NCBI RefSeq assembly: GCF_019430945.1
Contig: NZ_JAHYCB010000002.1
Coordinates: forward strand, 620,001 to 684,000
DNA length: 64,000 nt
DNA from: Neorhizobium populisoli
GTDB taxonomy: Bacteria > Pseudomonadota > Alphaproteobacteria > Rhizobiales > Rhizobiaceae
Direction: 5' to 3'
The notes below the pieces were generated by a model. It was not told the DNA's origin, made no database searches, and saw only the letters and a list, made by a program, of their open reading frames with translations. Below are positions 16,459 through 26,093 of this stretch, piece by piece. Positions within the stretch are counted from its first letter, which is position 1; each line of letters starts with the position of its first letter. Position numbers and translations under genes: made by a program.

Positions 16459-17130
16459 ATGCGCATTCTGGTGGTCGAAGACGACGTCAATCTCAACCGG
16501 CAGCTTTCCGACGCCCTGAAGGAGGCCGGCTACGTGGTCGACCAGGCCTTCGACGGCGAGGAAGGGCATTATCTCGGCGAGACCGAACCCTACGACGCCG
16601 TCATCCTCGATATCGGCCTGCCGGTCATCGACGGCATTACCGTCGTCGAGAAATGGCGTGCCGAAGGCAAGGGCATGCCGGTTCTGATGCTCACCGCCCG
16701 CGATCGCTGGAGCGACAAGGTGGCCGGCATCGATGCCGGCGCCGACGACTATGTCGCCAAGCCTTTTCACACGGAAGAGGTTCTGGCTCGTGTGCGGGCG
16801 CTGATCCGCCGTGCTGCCGGACATTCCTCCTCGGAAATCGTCTGTGGTCCCGTCCGTCTCGATACCAAGGCATCCAAGGCGAGCGTCGATGGCGTGGCGC
16901 TGAAACTCACCTCGCACGAGTTCCGGCTCCTCTCCTATCTGATGCATCACATGGGACAGGTCGTTTCCCGCACCGAGCTGGTGGAGCATATGTATGATCA
17001 GGATTTCGACCGCGATTCCAACACGATCGAGGTTTTCGTGGGCCGGCTTCGCAAGAAGCTCGGGGTGGATCTCATCGAAACCGTCCGCGGCCTCGGATAC
17101 AGGATGCAAGCCCCAACCGACGCACGCTAA
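16459..17130 (+). CDS. feuP: Response regulator FeuP (OmpR/PhoP family)
   Basis: A 223-residue OmpR-type regulator. The receiver domain spans residues 1-115 with acidic pocket Glu7/Asp8/Asp9, phospho-acceptor Asp51 (VILDIGLP), Thr79 (LTARDR) and Lys101 (VAKPFH). The winged-helix DNA-binding domain spans about 125-220 (LTSHEFRLLSYLMHHMGQVV, SNTIEVFVGRLRKKL, ETVRGLGYRM). In Sinorhizobium FeuP controls ndvA and cyclic glucan export, and it was first linked to iron uptake in Rhizobium leguminosarum. It lies between feuN and feuQ, five bases before the kinase start. Confidence 0.9.
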   Translation: MRILVVEDDVNLNRQLSDALKEAGYVVDQAFDGEEGHYLGETEPYDAVILDIGLPVIDGITVVEKWRAEGKGMPVLMLTARDRWSDKVAGIDAGADDYVAKPFHTEEVLARVRALIRRAAGHSSSEIVCGPVRLDTKASKASVDGVALKLTSHEFRLLSYLMHHMGQVVSRTELVEHMYDQDFDRDSNTIEVFVGRLRKKLGVDLIETVRGLGYRMQAPTDAR

Positions 17131-17134
17131 GCCG

Positions 17135-18568
17135 ATGCGGTTCAGGCTTCGCCCCATCGGCCCGACATCGCTCACCTCCCGGGTGCTGATGCTCGCGACG
17201 CTCTGGTCGGCGCTGGCTCTGGTGGTGATCTCGATCGTCATCTCGCAGCTTTACCGCCAGTCGGCGGAGCGCGCCTTTACCGATCTCCTGCGTGCCCAGC
17301 TCTATAACGTCATCAACTCGATCACGATCGGCGACGACAACCAGTTGTCCGGCAGCCCGCAGCTCGGCGACCTGCGTTTCTCGCAGCCGGAAACCGGCTG
17401 GTACTGGATCATCGAGCCGCTCGGCACGTTCGCGGCCCGGCCGCTGTCCTCGTCTTCGCTCGGCACGTCGAATATCAGCGTGCCGTCGATCCTCGCGGTG
17501 CCGTTCAATAACCGCTACGAACGCTTCTATCCGGCGACCGACGCCTTCAAGAACAATGTTCTGGTGGCGGAGACGGAAGTCGTGCTCGACGGTGAGGGCA
17601 GGGCGGCCCGGTTCCGCGTCTCCGGCAATCTGAGCGTCGTCGAAGAGGACATCCAGACCTTCTCGCGCAGCCTCTACATCGCGCTCGCCGTGTTCGGCAT
17701 CGGCAGCCTTGTGGTGAATGCGCTTGCCATTCTCTATGGCCTGCAGCCGCTTGATGGCGCGCGCAGGGCTCTGGAAAAGGTGCGGCGCGGTGAGGCGGAG
17801 CGGATGGACGGCGTGTTCCCACGCGAGATCATGCCGCTCGCAACCGATATCAACGCGCTGATCGAAAGCAACAAGCGTATCGTCGAGCGGGCCCGCATGC
17901 AGGTCGGCAATCTGGCCCATTCGCTGAAGACGCCGATCGCCGTTCTGCTCAACGAATCGCGCGCCGTCGACAAGGTGCAGTCCGATCTCGTCCGCTCTCA
18001 GGCGGAGGGCATGCAGACGCAGGTCCAGTCCTATCTCAACCGGGCGCGCATTGCGGCGCAGCGCGAATCTCTGCTGGCCCGTACCGAGGTGGAGCCTGTG
18101 CTGGAGCGCCTGGTGCGCGTCATGCGCCGCCTCAACCCGGAAAAGGAATTCTACCTTTCGGTCTCCTCGCCCGGCCTCACGCTCGCCATGGAACAGCAGG
18201 ACATCGAGGAAACGGTCGGTAATCTCTTGGAAAACGCCGCGCGCTTCTGCGAAACCGGCGTATGGGTCACCGCGTCCCTGACTGCCGGCTCAAGCCTTGG
18301 TCCGGTTGCCGCCGAGGGCGCTGTGCAGCGTTACTGGGTGGAAATGGCCGTGGAAGACGACGGTCCCGGCCTAGAGCCCGATCAGATCCGCGAGGCGATG
18401 AAGCGCGGCAGGCGGCTCGACGAGAGCAAGCCCGGCGCCGGGCTCGGCCTCTCCATCGTCCGGGAGATCACGGGCGAATATCAGGGCAAATTCGAGCTTA
18501 ACCGCGGCGGGCGCGGCGGCCTGCGGGCTCAACTCCTGCTTCCCGGCATGGCCAAGGAAACGGTGTGA
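17135..18568 (+). CDS. feuQ: Sensor histidine kinase FeuQ (PhoQ-like)
   Basis: A 477-residue membrane kinase. I start at the ATG four bases after the feuP stop; a longer in-frame extension lies inside feuP. TM1 is about residues 20-40, TM2 about 182-203, giving a 140-residue periplasmic sensor domain (GWYWIIEPLG...). HAMP follows, then the H-box GNLAHSLKTPIAVLLNES with phospho-acceptor His262; the HSLKTP form is typical of PhoQ/FeuQ kinases. The N-box is EETVGNLLENAARFC and the G-boxes VEDDGPGL and GAGLGLSIV. It is thought to sense envelope/osmotic state under control of FeuN. Confidence 0.9.
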   Translation: MRFRLRPIGPTSLTSRVLMLATLWSALALVVISIVISQLYRQSAERAFTDLLRAQLYNVINSITIGDDNQLSGSPQLGDLRFSQPETGWYWIIEPLGTFAARPLSSSSLGTSNISVPSILAVPFNNRYERFYPATDAFKNNVLVAETEVVLDGEGRAARFRVSGNLSVVEEDIQTFSRSLYIALAVFGIGSLVVNALAILYGLQPLDGARRALEKVRRGEAERMDGVFPREIMPLATDINALIESNKRIVERARMQVGNLAHSLKTPIAVLLNESRAVDKVQSDLVRSQAEGMQTQVQSYLNRARIAAQRESLLARTEVEPVLERLVRVMRRLNPEKEFYLSVSSPGLTLAMEQQDIEETVGNLLENAARFCETGVWVTASLTAGSSLGPVAAEGAVQRYWVEMAVEDDGPGLEPDQIREAMKRGRRLDESKPGAGLGLSIVREITGEYQGKFELNRGGRGGLRAQLLLPGMAKETV

Positions 18569-18840
18569 TTCCACACTGTTGCGCTGCGGCAACATCTTTG
18601 TAATCCGTTCCATTACCCATGGACGGATAAATCGCCTGCTATATCTTTTGACACAGGAGCAATTGCAACGAACGATCAGACCGGGAGTGAACGATAGTCG
18701 GGTTCATGTGTTTTCCAAGTAATGCCATAATGATGCCACGCCGGGGCAGGACCAGTCGCGGCACAGACTTACGAGAGAAAACAGTCCCCAATGGCATGCC
18801 AGGCGGGATAACCCAGACCCAGGATCCGGTTTCCGATACG

Positions 18841-19272
18841 ATGCGACGCTTGAGCCACCGAAATACCGCTTCCCTCGTTCTCGTGTCCGCATTGCTGGCC
18901 GGGTGCAATACCACGTCGGATACAGGCGGCGGTTCCCGCGGCCTTCTCTCGTCGCGGTCCTCGGCCGCCACGTCGTATATTTCGGCTCTGCAGGGTGGCA
19001 TTGCCGGCCGTACCGGAGCCAATCTTTCCGGAAGCGATCTTTCGCGGGCGCTGGAGGCCGAGTATCGGGCTCTGGAAGAGGCTGCGCCCGGTGCATCGAC
19101 GCCGTGGAAAAGCGGTGATGCCAGCGGCGAGGTGATCGCCAACGCGCCCTATCAGGTCGGCACCCAGAACTGCCGCCAGTACCGCCACACGATCACCGCC
19201 GACCACAAGGAATTTACGGCTCGCGGTGCGGCTTGCCGGAATGCGGACGGGACCTGGACGCCGCTGACTTGA
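18841..19272 (+). CDS. Outer-membrane lipoprotein, RT0821/Lpp0805-type surface protein
   Basis: A 143-residue lipoprotein. I start at MRRLSHRNTASLVLVSALLA because the lipobox LLAGC (Cys at residue 22) then sits at a normal distance; an upstream in-frame ATG would give an odd charged leader. The C-terminal part, with SRALEAEYRALEEAAPGAST, GEVIANAPYQVGTQNCRQYR and CRNADGTWTPLT, resembles the rickettsial 17-kDa-antigen-like surface proteins (RT0821/Lpp0805), with the usual Cys pair. Function is unknown beyond envelope location. It stands alone between feuQ and the cytochrome c maturation operon. Confidence 0.75.
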   Translation: MRRLSHRNTASLVLVSALLAGCNTTSDTGGGSRGLLSSRSSAATSYISALQGGIAGRTGANLSGSDLSRALEAEYRALEEAAPGASTPWKSGDASGEVIANAPYQVGTQNCRQYRHTITADHKEFTARGAACRNADGTWTPLT

Positions 19273-19311
19273 GTTGCCGCGGCCTTCCCGAGCACGGGGA
19301 GGGCGGATGGT

Positions 19312-19453
19312 ATTCCCTTCTCCCCAGCGGGGAGAAGGTGGCCCGAAGGGTCGGATGAGGGGGTCAACTGCTCTTTCATCCAATTGATATTGAACGTTCT
19401 GCCTGCGGCCCCCTCATCTGCCTGCCGGCATCTTCTCCACGCTGGGGAGAAGG
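19312..19453. repeat. RIME-type element 3
   Basis: Two palindromes of the CTTCTCCCC...GGGGAGAAG kind enclose a spacer, and the outer parts read GGCCCGAAGGGTCGGATGAG and CCCCCTCATCTGCCTGCCGG. It lies in the 420-base gap between the lipoprotein gene and cycH. The remaining 170 bases before the cycH leader hairpin hold no gene that I can see. Confidence 0.8.
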
Positions 19454-19631
19454 GAGATGTGGCGCCGTCTGCGCCAACTTTGAGCGGTGGTCTTCCCCGG
19501 AACCAATTCCTTACAAGAGCCCATCCCCCCTCGTTGACCTAAATCATACCCACCTTCCTTTTCCCGCCCCATACCCCTCCCATGATTTGAACGCTGAACC
19601 GGCTTGCGGCCAAACGCCTCAAATTCGCGTC

Positions 19632-19677
19632 AACGGCCGCCCGGAGGCCACAACGCGGTTGGAAAGCGGCGGCCGTT
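19632..19677 (+). other. Perfect ten-base-pair hairpin in the cycH leader
   Basis: AACGGCCGCC and GGCGGCCGTT are exact inverted copies separated by 26 bases, ending 16 bases before the cycH ATG. No T-run follows, so it is not a simple terminator. It could limit ribosome access or stabilise the mRNA of the cytochrome c maturation operon. A role is inferred only from strength and position. Confidence 0.5.
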
Positions 19678-19693
19678 CCGGTAATGGGCCATT

Positions 19694-20824
19694 ATGATTT
19701 TATGGATCGTCCTCGCAGCTCTGACGGCAGCCGTTGCGGCAGTCCTCATCATGCCATTCGCCCGCGGCTCCAAAGTCGCGCTCGCCGACCGTGCCGGTGA
19801 GGTCGAAGTCTATCGCGACCAGCTCTCCGAACTCGACCGTGACAAGGCGCAAGGCCTGATCAATGCCGAGGAAGCCGAATATGCGCGCGCCGAGATCGGT
19901 CGCCGGCTTCTGGCCGTGGCGGGCGAAGGCGAAAAACAGGCCGCAGCTCCCGCCAAGAAATATGCGATCGCCACCGCGGTCGTGACGCTGGTGCCGCCGG
20001 CCGTCGGGCTCTGTCTTTACGTGATGCTCGGCAATCCGGGCATCCCCGACCAGCCGCTCGAGGCGCGTCTCGCCAATCCCGGCAACAACATCGCGCTGCT
20101 CGTCGCAAAGGCCGAGCGGCATCTCGCCCAGAATCCGAATGACGGCGCCGGCTGGGATCTGCTCGCGCCGATCTATTTCCGCTCCATGCGGCTCGGCGAT
20201 GCCGAAATGGCCTATCGCAATGCGATCCGTCTGCTGGGGCCGACCCCCGTACGCCTTGCCGGCCTTGGCGAAACGCTGGTGGCGGAAAGCGACGGCATCG
20301 TCACCGAAGATGCACGCGGGGCTTTCCAGGAGGCCGTCAAGCTCGATCCGGACAATCCGCGTTCGCGCTTTTATGTCGGCCTTGGTTACGAACAGTCCGG
20401 CCGTGCGGCGGAAGCCCTCGCGGAATTCGAGACGATCGCCAAGGCCTCCACGCCCGACGCGCCGTGGATGGAACTGGTCAACCAGCATATCGCCAAGAAC
20501 GGCGGTACTGTTGCCGCGTCACCGCCCGCCGCCAATGCCCCCGGCAATCCGAACCAGGCGGATATCGCCGCGGCTCAAGGCATGTCGCAGGGTGATCGCC
20601 AGGCGATGATCCGCGGCATGGTCGACAGCCTTGCGACGAAACTCAAGGAAGACCCGAACAATCTCGAAGGCTGGCTGCGGCTGGTGCGCTCCTATGCCGT
20701 GCTTGGCGACAAGCAGAAGGCAACGGATGCGTTGAAGGACGGCCTGAAACAATTCCCGTCTTCCGGCGAACTTGTGGCGCTGGCAAACGAGATCGGCCTG
20801 GCCGTGGAAGGAGTGCAGCAATGA
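19694..20824 (+). CDS. cycH: Cytochrome c biogenesis protein CycH/CcmI
   Basis: A 376-residue inner-membrane protein that hands apocytochrome c to the CcmF/CcmH haem ligation complex. The N-terminal TM ([20 protein letters not shown]) is followed by the CcmI motif [24 protein letters not shown], a second TM near residues 93-113 ([20 protein letters not shown]), and TPR-type repeats at about 130-375 ([52 protein letters not shown]). It begins the cycHJKL operon and overlaps cycJ by four bases. The ribosome site is weak and a hairpin lies just upstream. Confidence 0.93.
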   Translation: MILWIVLAALTAAVAAVLIMPFARGSKVALADRAGEVEVYRDQLSELDRDKAQGLINAEEAEYARAEIGRRLLAVAGEGEKQAAAPAKKYAIATAVVTLVPPAVGLCLYVMLGNPGIPDQPLEARLANPGNNIALLVAKAERHLAQNPNDGAGWDLLAPIYFRSMRLGDAEMAYRNAIRLLGPTPVRLAGLGETLVAESDGIVTEDARGAFQEAVKLDPDNPRSRFYVGLGYEQSGRAAEALAEFETIAKASTPDAPWMELVNQHIAKNGGTVAASPPAANAPGNPNQADIAAAQGMSQGDRQAMIRGMVDSLATKLKEDPNNLEGWLRLVRSYAVLGDKQKATDALKDGLKQFPSSGELVALANEIGLAVEGVQQ

Positions 20825-21279
20825 CCCGCAAACAGAAACGGCTTGCGGTGATCGCCGGCGGCATGAGCTTCATCCTCGTCGCCGTGCTGCTCGTGATGTT
20901 TGCCTTCAGCCAGTCGGTCGCGTATTTCTTCATGCCGGGCGATCTCGCCAAGGCCGATATCAAGCCCGGCACCCGCATCCGCCTGGGCGGTCTGGTGGCG
21001 GAGGGTTCTGTCAAGCGCGGCCAGGGCTCGACGGTGAGCTTCACGGTGACCGATGGCAAGAGCACCGTGCCGGTCAGCTATACCGGCATCCTGCCCGACC
21101 TGTTTCGAGAAGGGCAGGGCGTCGTGACCGAAGGCGCTTTCGACGCGGGCCACAGTTTCGTGGCCGACAGCGTGCTTGCCAAGCATGACGAGAACTACAT
21201 GCCGAAGGAAGTCGCCGACCGCCTGAAGAAGGAAGGTGTCTGGGAAGACGGCAAAAACAATACGGGAGCGACGAAATGA
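20821..21279 (+). CDS. cycJ: Haem chaperone CycJ/CcmE
   Basis: A 152-residue periplasmic haem chaperone with an N-terminal membrane anchor (residues 10-28). The haem-binding motif [13 protein letters not shown] holds the His (His122) that binds the haem vinyl group covalently. The OB-fold core includes [16 protein letters not shown] and [18 protein letters not shown]. It overlaps both cycH and cycK by four bases (ATGA), so the first three genes are translationally coupled. Length and motifs are standard. Confidence 0.95.
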   Translation: MTRKQKRLAVIAGGMSFILVAVLLVMFAFSQSVAYFFMPGDLAKADIKPGTRIRLGGLVAEGSVKRGQGSTVSFTVTDGKSTVPVSYTGILPDLFREGQGVVTEGAFDAGHSFVADSVLAKHDENYMPKEVADRLKKEGVWEDGKNNTGATK

Positions 21280-23270
21280 TCGTCGAAATCGGCCACTACG
21301 CGCTCGTCCTGACGCTTGCGACCGCGCTCATCGTCTCGATCTTGCCGGTGATCGGCGCGCGCCGCCGCGACATGGCGCTGATGGCACTGGCGCCGACCGG
21401 CTCGATCACCATTTTCGCGCTGGTGGCGATCTCTTTCGCCTCGCTCACCTGGGCCTATGTCGTCTCGGATTTCTCGGTCGCCAATGTCTGGGAAAATTCC
21501 CATTCGCTGATGCCGCTGATCTACAAATATTCCGGTGTCTGGGGCAATCACGAGGGATCGATGATGCTCTGGCTGCTGATCCTCACCCTCTTCAGCGCGC
21601 TGGTCGCCGTCTTCGGTCGCAATCTGCCGGACAGTCTGCGGGCCAACGTTTTGGCAGTCCAGGCATGGATCACCGTCGCCTTCCTGCTCTTCATTCTGTT
21701 CACCTCCAATCCGTTCCTGCGCCTCGATCCGGCGCCGGCGGAAGGCCAGGATTTGAACCCGGTCCTGCAGGATTTCGGCCTGGCGATCCATCCGCCGCTT
21801 CTCTATCTCGGTTATGTCGGTTTCTCCGTCTGCTTCTCGTTTGCCGTCGCCGCATTGATGGAAGGCCGCATCGACGCCGCCTGGGCGCGCTGGGTGCGGC
21901 CCTGGACGCTCGCCGCCTGGACCTTCCTCACCGCCGGCATCGCCATGGGCTCCTACTGGGCCTATTACGAACTTGGCTGGGGCGGCTGGTGGTTCTGGGA
22001 TCCGGTCGAAAACGCTTCCTTCATGCCCTGGCTCGCCGGCACCGCGCTGCTGCATTCCGCGCTCGTCATGGAAAAGCGCGAGGCCTTGAAGATCTGGACC
22101 GTGCTTCTGGCAATCATGACCTTTTCGCTGTCGCTGCTCGGTACTTTCCTTGTCCGCTCCGGCGTTTTGACCTCGGTTCATTCCTTTGCCACCGACCCGA
22201 CCCGCGGGATCTTCATCCTCACCATCCTAGCAATCTTCATCGGCGGCGCTTTCGCGCTCTTCGCCTGGCGTGCGCCGATGCTGAAAGCGGGCGGCATTTT
22301 CGCGCCGATCTCGCGCGAAGGCGCGCTGGTGCTGAACAATCTCATCCTGACGGTCGCCACCGCCACGGTGCTGACGGGCACACTCTACCCGCTGGTGCTG
22401 GAAACCCTGACCGGCGAGAAGATCTCCGTCGGCGCGCCCTTCTTCAACATGACCTTCGGCCTGCTGATGTTGCCGCTGCTGATTGCTGTGCCCTTCGGCC
22501 CGATGCTCGCCTGGAAGCGCGGCGACCTGCTCGGCGCATTCCAGCGTCTCTGGGTCTTCGCGGCGCTCGCGCTGTTTGCCGGTCTCGCTTTCTTCTACAT
22601 CCAGCACGGCGGCCCGGTCATGGCGATCTTCGGGCTCATCCTCGGCTTCTGGGGCATGATCGGCGCCTTTGCAGACCTCTGGTATCGCGGCAATTTCGCC
22701 AAGGTCGGATTTTCCGTCGGCCTGAAACGCATCGCCGGCCTGCCACGCTCCGTCTTCGGCACGGCCATCGCCCATTTTGGCCTCGGCGTGACGGTCCTCG
22801 GCATCTTTGCCGCGACGACCTTCGGCACCGAGACGGTGGTCGAGATGAAACAGGGCCAGACAGTCAATGCCGGTGGTTATACGCTGGTCTATGACGGACT
22901 GCGGGACGCGGTCGGCCCGAACTATACCGAACAGCGCGGCCACTTCACGGCCCGTGTCGGCGGTGTGGCCGTTGCCGATGTCTGGTCCTCGAAGCGGCTT
23001 TATACGGCCCGCCGCATGCCGACCACCGAGGCCGGTATTCTGACATTCGGCCTAAGCCAGCTTTATGTTTCGCTGGGCGACGCCATCGAAGGCCAGAGCG
23101 GCGGCATGGTCGTGCGCATCTGGTGGAAGCCGTTCATTCTCTGCATCTGGGGCGGTTGCCTGGTGATGATGCTCGGCGGGTTTGTGTCGCTGTCGGACCG
23201 GCGGTTGCGGGTGGGAGCACCGAGCCGCAAGGCGAAGGTGGTGCGGCCTGTGCTGGAGGCGGCGGAGTGA
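21276..23270 (+). CDS. cycK: Haem lyase subunit CycK/CcmF
   Basis: A 664-residue polytopic membrane protein that ligates haem to apocytochrome c. The tryptophan-rich WWD motif [19 protein letters not shown] lies at about residues 234-252. Conserved flanking segments include [20 protein letters not shown] and [19 protein letters not shown]. About fifteen TM segments are expected. The C-terminal periplasmic part ([18 protein letters not shown]) is also conserved. In most rhizobia cycL follows at once; here a RIME of about 160 bases separates them. Confidence 0.95.
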   Translation: MIVEIGHYALVLTLATALIVSILPVIGARRRDMALMALAPTGSITIFALVAISFASLTWAYVVSDFSVANVWENSHSLMPLIYKYSGVWGNHEGSMMLWLLILTLFSALVAVFGRNLPDSLRANVLAVQAWITVAFLLFILFTSNPFLRLDPAPAEGQDLNPVLQDFGLAIHPPLLYLGYVGFSVCFSFAVAALMEGRIDAAWARWVRPWTLAAWTFLTAGIAMGSYWAYYELGWGGWWFWDPVENASFMPWLAGTALLHSALVMEKREALKIWTVLLAIMTFSLSLLGTFLVRSGVLTSVHSFATDPTRGIFILTILAIFIGGAFALFAWRAPMLKAGGIFAPISREGALVLNNLILTVATATVLTGTLYPLVLETLTGEKISVGAPFFNMTFGLLMLPLLIAVPFGPMLAWKRGDLLGAFQRLWVFAALALFAGLAFFYIQHGGPVMAIFGLILGFWGMIGAFADLWYRGNFAKVGFSVGLKRIAGLPRSVFGTAIAHFGLGVTVLGIFAATTFGTETVVEMKQGQTVNAGGYTLVYDGLRDAVGPNYTEQRGHFTARVGGVAVADVWSSKRLYTARRMPTTEAGILTFGLSQLYVSLGDAIEGQSGGMVVRIWWKPFILCIWGGCLVMMLGGFVSLSDRRLRVGAPSRKAKVVRPVLEAAE

Positions 23271-23292
23271 GGAAAGCGTCTTCGTTGCGGCT

Positions 23293-23451
23293 ACCCCCCT
23301 CTGCCCTGCCGGGCATCTCCCCCTCAAGGGGGGAGATCGACTCGTTGCGACGTCCAGCCAATGATCGACGTAGAGATCGGAGCGATGTAGGTGCGTCTTG
23401 CCAATCTCCCCCCTTGAGGGGGAGATGCCCGGCAGGGCAGAGGAGGGGGGT
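23293..23451. repeat. RIME-type element 4, MITE-like, inside the cycHJKL operon
   Basis: Long near-perfect terminal inverted repeats flank about 65 bases of spacer. The left arm runs from ACCCCCCTCTGCCCTGCC through GGGCATCTCCCCCTCAAGGG; the right arm is its complement, with three extra bases near the outer end. It begins about twenty bases after the cycK stop and ends at the point where the cycL signal peptide becomes recognisable, so it has separated cycL from its normal start. Confidence 0.85.
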
Positions 23452-23905
23452 ATTCTGGCTCATCCTCACCCTGTTTCTTGCCTTCCTCAATCCCCTCCCG
23501 GCCTTTGCCGTCAATCCCGACGAAGTCCTCTCCAACCCCGCCCTCGAACAGCGCGCCCGCAATCTCTCCACGCAACTGCGCTGCATGGTCTGCCAGAACC
23601 AATCCATCGATGACTCAAACGCCGAACTCGCCCGCGATCTGCGCGTCCTCGTTCGCGAGCGCCTGACGGATGGTGATACCGACGATCAGGTGATCGACTA
23701 CGTCGTCTCGCGCTACGGCGAATTCGTGCTCCTGAAGCCGCGCCTCAGCACAAAGACGATCATCCTCTGGGCAACGCCCATAATTCTACTCCTGATCGGC
23801 GCCGCCGCCATCCTGGTGTTCATCCGCACCCGTCCGAGCCAACGCGTGGTTGCCGCGCTGACGGCCGACGAGCAGGCTCGGCTCGATAAGCTTCTGAAGA
23901 AATAG
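23414..23905 (+). CDS. cycL: Cytochrome c maturation protein CycL/CcmH, start displaced by a RIME
   Basis: The mature domain is typical: [20 protein letters not shown], then the thioredoxin-like active site [15 protein letters not shown] (Cys57 and Cys60 in this numbering), [13 protein letters not shown] and [13 protein letters not shown], with a C-terminal TM ([20 protein letters not shown]). It reduces apocytochrome c disulfides before haem ligation. The hydrophobic core of the signal peptide ([20 protein letters not shown]) starts at the RIME border with no ATG in frame nearby. The nearest plausible start is a TTG inside the RIME arm, which gives a basic n-region [12 protein letters not shown] and 163 residues. 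No good ribosome site is visible. Gene identity is certain; the start is not. Confidence 0.85.
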   Translation: MRGRCPAGQRRGVFWLILTLFLAFLNPLPAFAVNPDEVLSNPALEQRARNLSTQLRCMVCQNQSIDDSNAELARDLRVLVRERLTDGDTDDQVIDYVVSRYGEFVLLKPRLSTKTIILWATPIILLLIGAAAILVFIRTRPSQRVVAALTADEQARLDKLLKK

Positions 23906-23931
23906 CGACGGTAGGCGTAGACACGAACAGG

Positions 23932-24363
23932 ATGTACGCGGCTTTTCACGACAAGATCGAGGACATCCTCGCCTATCTGAAAGAGGCAAATCCTCTTTTA
24001 CGGGTGCAACCTGTCGATGGCGGCAGTTATCAGCGTATTTCTCAAAGCGACGTCGCAGAATATTTCAAAGCGACTTCCAGCTATTGGGGAGCTTATCCGG
24101 AAACCTTCATCGTCGCCGACGGCGAGTCCATTTCTTGGGCGCTCGACCTGGAGGCTACCTTCACTGCCGCCAATGCATTGAAGCCGAAAGGCTTTTTTAT
24201 GTTGTTGGGCTATAACGACGGAGGCGTCTTCTCCGTAGCGCCTGAGCCGATGCCATTTCAGTTCTCTGCGGTTCTTCTTTCGGATTACCGGATGGATCTG
24301 CCGTCGCCGGGCTCTTTCCTCACGTTGCTTTCCGAGGTCTGGCACGCGCGAGGCGCGAATTGA
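23932..24363 (+). CDS. Hypothetical protein
   Basis: A 143-residue protein that I do not recognise. The sequence has no signal peptide or TM segment. It opens with a helix (KIEDILAYLKEANPLLR), has a central FIVADGESISWALDLEATFT and ends in a likely helix (SFLTLLSEVWHAR). It follows cycL by 26 bases on the same strand but lacks any cytochrome c feature. Codon third positions are less GC-rich than in cycK or degP, which suggests recent gain or weak selection. A cytosolic role is all that can be inferred. Confidence 0.6.
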   Translation: MYAAFHDKIEDILAYLKEANPLLRVQPVDGGSYQRISQSDVAEYFKATSSYWGAYPETFIVADGESISWALDLEATFTAANALKPKGFFMLLGYNDGGVFSVAPEPMPFQFSAVLLSDYRMDLPSPGSFLTLLSEVWHARGAN

Positions 24364-24491
24364 CCGCAACATTACGAAGAATTCATTCGCTCGCCACGTG
24401 CAGTTAACCTGAAGCCGCCTATATCTTCGTCATCCACCGCCCGCTGGACCTCCATCCGGCATGAATGAAGAAAGAAAAAGGTAGCTCCTAG

Positions 24492-26069
24492 ATGCGCAAT
24501 TTTGGACGTCCCTCCCTGAAGACCGTTTTGAAGACCACGACTGTCGCCGGTCTTGCTGCGGTCATGCTGTCGAGCGGCATCCCGGCTCAAATCGTGCCTT
24601 CCTTCGCGGCTCCTGTCACTGTTACCGCACCGCAGGCCCCGAGCTTTGCCGATGTCGTTTCTGCCGTCTCCCCGGCCGTAGTTTCCGTTCGCGTCCAGTC
24701 CGACGCCACGCCCGCTTCCGATGAAGGTGGCAGTTCCTTCAATTTCGGTGGTCGCGGTTTCGACCAGCTGCCGGACGATCACCCGCTGAAGCGCTTCTTC
24801 CGTGAATTCGGCGGCCAGAACGGCCAGCAAGGTCCGGGCGATCGCAATCAGGACCGCGCCGACCGCAACGGCCCGCGTGGCCGCGATAACCAGAACCGTC
24901 CGCATCGCCTGCGCCCGACCGCGCAGGGCTCCGGCTTCTTCATCTCCGAAGACGGTTATGTGGTTACCAACAACCACGTCGTCTCGGACGGCTCCGCCTA
25001 CACCGTCGTCATGAACGACGGCACCGAGCTTGAAGCCAAGCTGATCGGCAAGGACAGCCGCACCGATCTGGCCGTGCTGAAGGTCGATGCCACCAGCCGC
25101 AAGTTCACCTATGTCAGCTTCGCCGACGACTCCAAGGTCCGCGTCGGTGACTGGGTCGTCGCCGTCGGCAACCCGTTCGGCCTTGGCGGCACCGTCACCG
25201 CCGGCATCGTTTCGGCCCGCGGCCGCGATATCGGCTCTGGTCCTTACGACGATTACATCCAGGTTGACGCGGCCGTGAACCGCGGTAACTCGGGCGGCCC
25301 GACCTTCAACCTCTCGGGCGAAGTCGTCGGTATCAACACCGCGATCTTCTCGCCGTCCGGCGGTAACGTCGGCATTGCCTTCGCGATCCCGGCCTCCACC
25401 GCCAAGGACGTCGTCGCCGGCCTGATGAAGGACGGCAAGGTTGCCCGCGGCTGGCTCGGTGTACAGATCCAGCCGGTCAACCAGGACATCGCCGACTCGC
25501 TCGGCCTCAAGGAACCGAACGGCGCGCTAGTCGTCGCGCCGCAGGAAGGCTCTCCGGGCCAGAAGGCCGGCATCAAGGAAGGCGACGTGATCACGGCCGT
25601 CAACGGCCAGTCGATCAAGGATGCCCGCGACCTGTCGCGCCGCATTGCCAACTTTGGCCCCAATGCCAAGGTCGATGTCGCGCTGTGGCGTGATGGCAAG
25701 TCCCAGAACGTCACCGTGACGCTCGGCAACCTGCCGAATGACGATACGGCCAAGGTCGAACCGCAGGAGCCGGAAGCACCGGCACCGTCAAGTGACAAGG
25801 CACTTGCCAGCCTCGGCATTGCGGTCGCGCCAGCCGGTGACGGCTCCGGCTTGTCGGTGACTGACGTCGATCCCGATTCGGAAGCCGCAGCCCGTGGCCT
25901 GAAGACCGGTGAGAAGATCATCTCAGTCAACAACCGCAAGGTCGCCAGCGCCGCTGAGATCGGCAAGGTGATCGAGCAGGCCCGCAAGGATGGCCGCACC
26001 CGCGCGCTGTTCCAGGTCGAAGGCAACGGCACGAGCCGGTTCGTCGCTCTGCCGATCAACGAAGGGTGA
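24492..26069 (+). CDS. degP: Periplasmic serine protease DegP/HtrA (Do family)
   Basis: A 525-residue protease-chaperone of the periplasm. A signal peptide spans about residues 1-40. A low-complexity Asn/Gln/Arg/Asp-rich insert (residues 105-140) precedes the protease domain. The catalytic triad is His162 (VTNNHVVSD), Asp192 (SRTDLAVLKV) and Ser267 (NRGNSGGPT). PDZ1 is about residues 300-395 (ARGWLGVQIQPVNQDIADSL, GDVITAVNGQSI) and PDZ2 about 430-520 (ASLGIAVAP, GEKIISVNNRKV). It removes or refolds damaged envelope proteins. Two-component genes follow, as in Sinorhizobium. Confidence 0.95.
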   Translation: MRNFGRPSLKTVLKTTTVAGLAAVMLSSGIPAQIVPSFAAPVTVTAPQAPSFADVVSAVSPAVVSVRVQSDATPASDEGGSSFNFGGRGFDQLPDDHPLKRFFREFGGQNGQQGPGDRNQDRADRNGPRGRDNQNRPHRLRPTAQGSGFFISEDGYVVTNNHVVSDGSAYTVVMNDGTELEAKLIGKDSRTDLAVLKVDATSRKFTYVSFADDSKVRVGDWVVAVGNPFGLGGTVTAGIVSARGRDIGSGPYDDYIQVDAAVNRGNSGGPTFNLSGEVVGINTAIFSPSGGNVGIAFAIPASTAKDVVAGLMKDGKVARGWLGVQIQPVNQDIADSLGLKEPNGALVVAPQEGSPGQKAGIKEGDVITAVNGQSIKDARDLSRRIANFGPNAKVDVALWRDGKSQNVTVTLGNLPNDDTAKVEPQEPEAPAPSSDKALASLGIAVAPAGDGSGLSVTDVDPDSEAAARGLKTGEKIISVNNRKVASAAEIGKVIEQARKDGRTRALFQVEGNGTSRFVALPINEG

Positions 26070-26093
26070 GGCACGAAGGCATTAGCCGGCAAA

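Noticed and set aside
21236..22894. A 552-codon plus-strand frame in another register over cycK
   Set aside because: Arg/Ala-rich composition without hydrophobic segments; the cycK frame has the WWD motif and membrane segments.
23290..23455. CRISPR-like or insertion-sequence structure in the cyc operon
   Set aside because: Only one pair of inverted arms without spacer array or transposase; it matches the RIME class.
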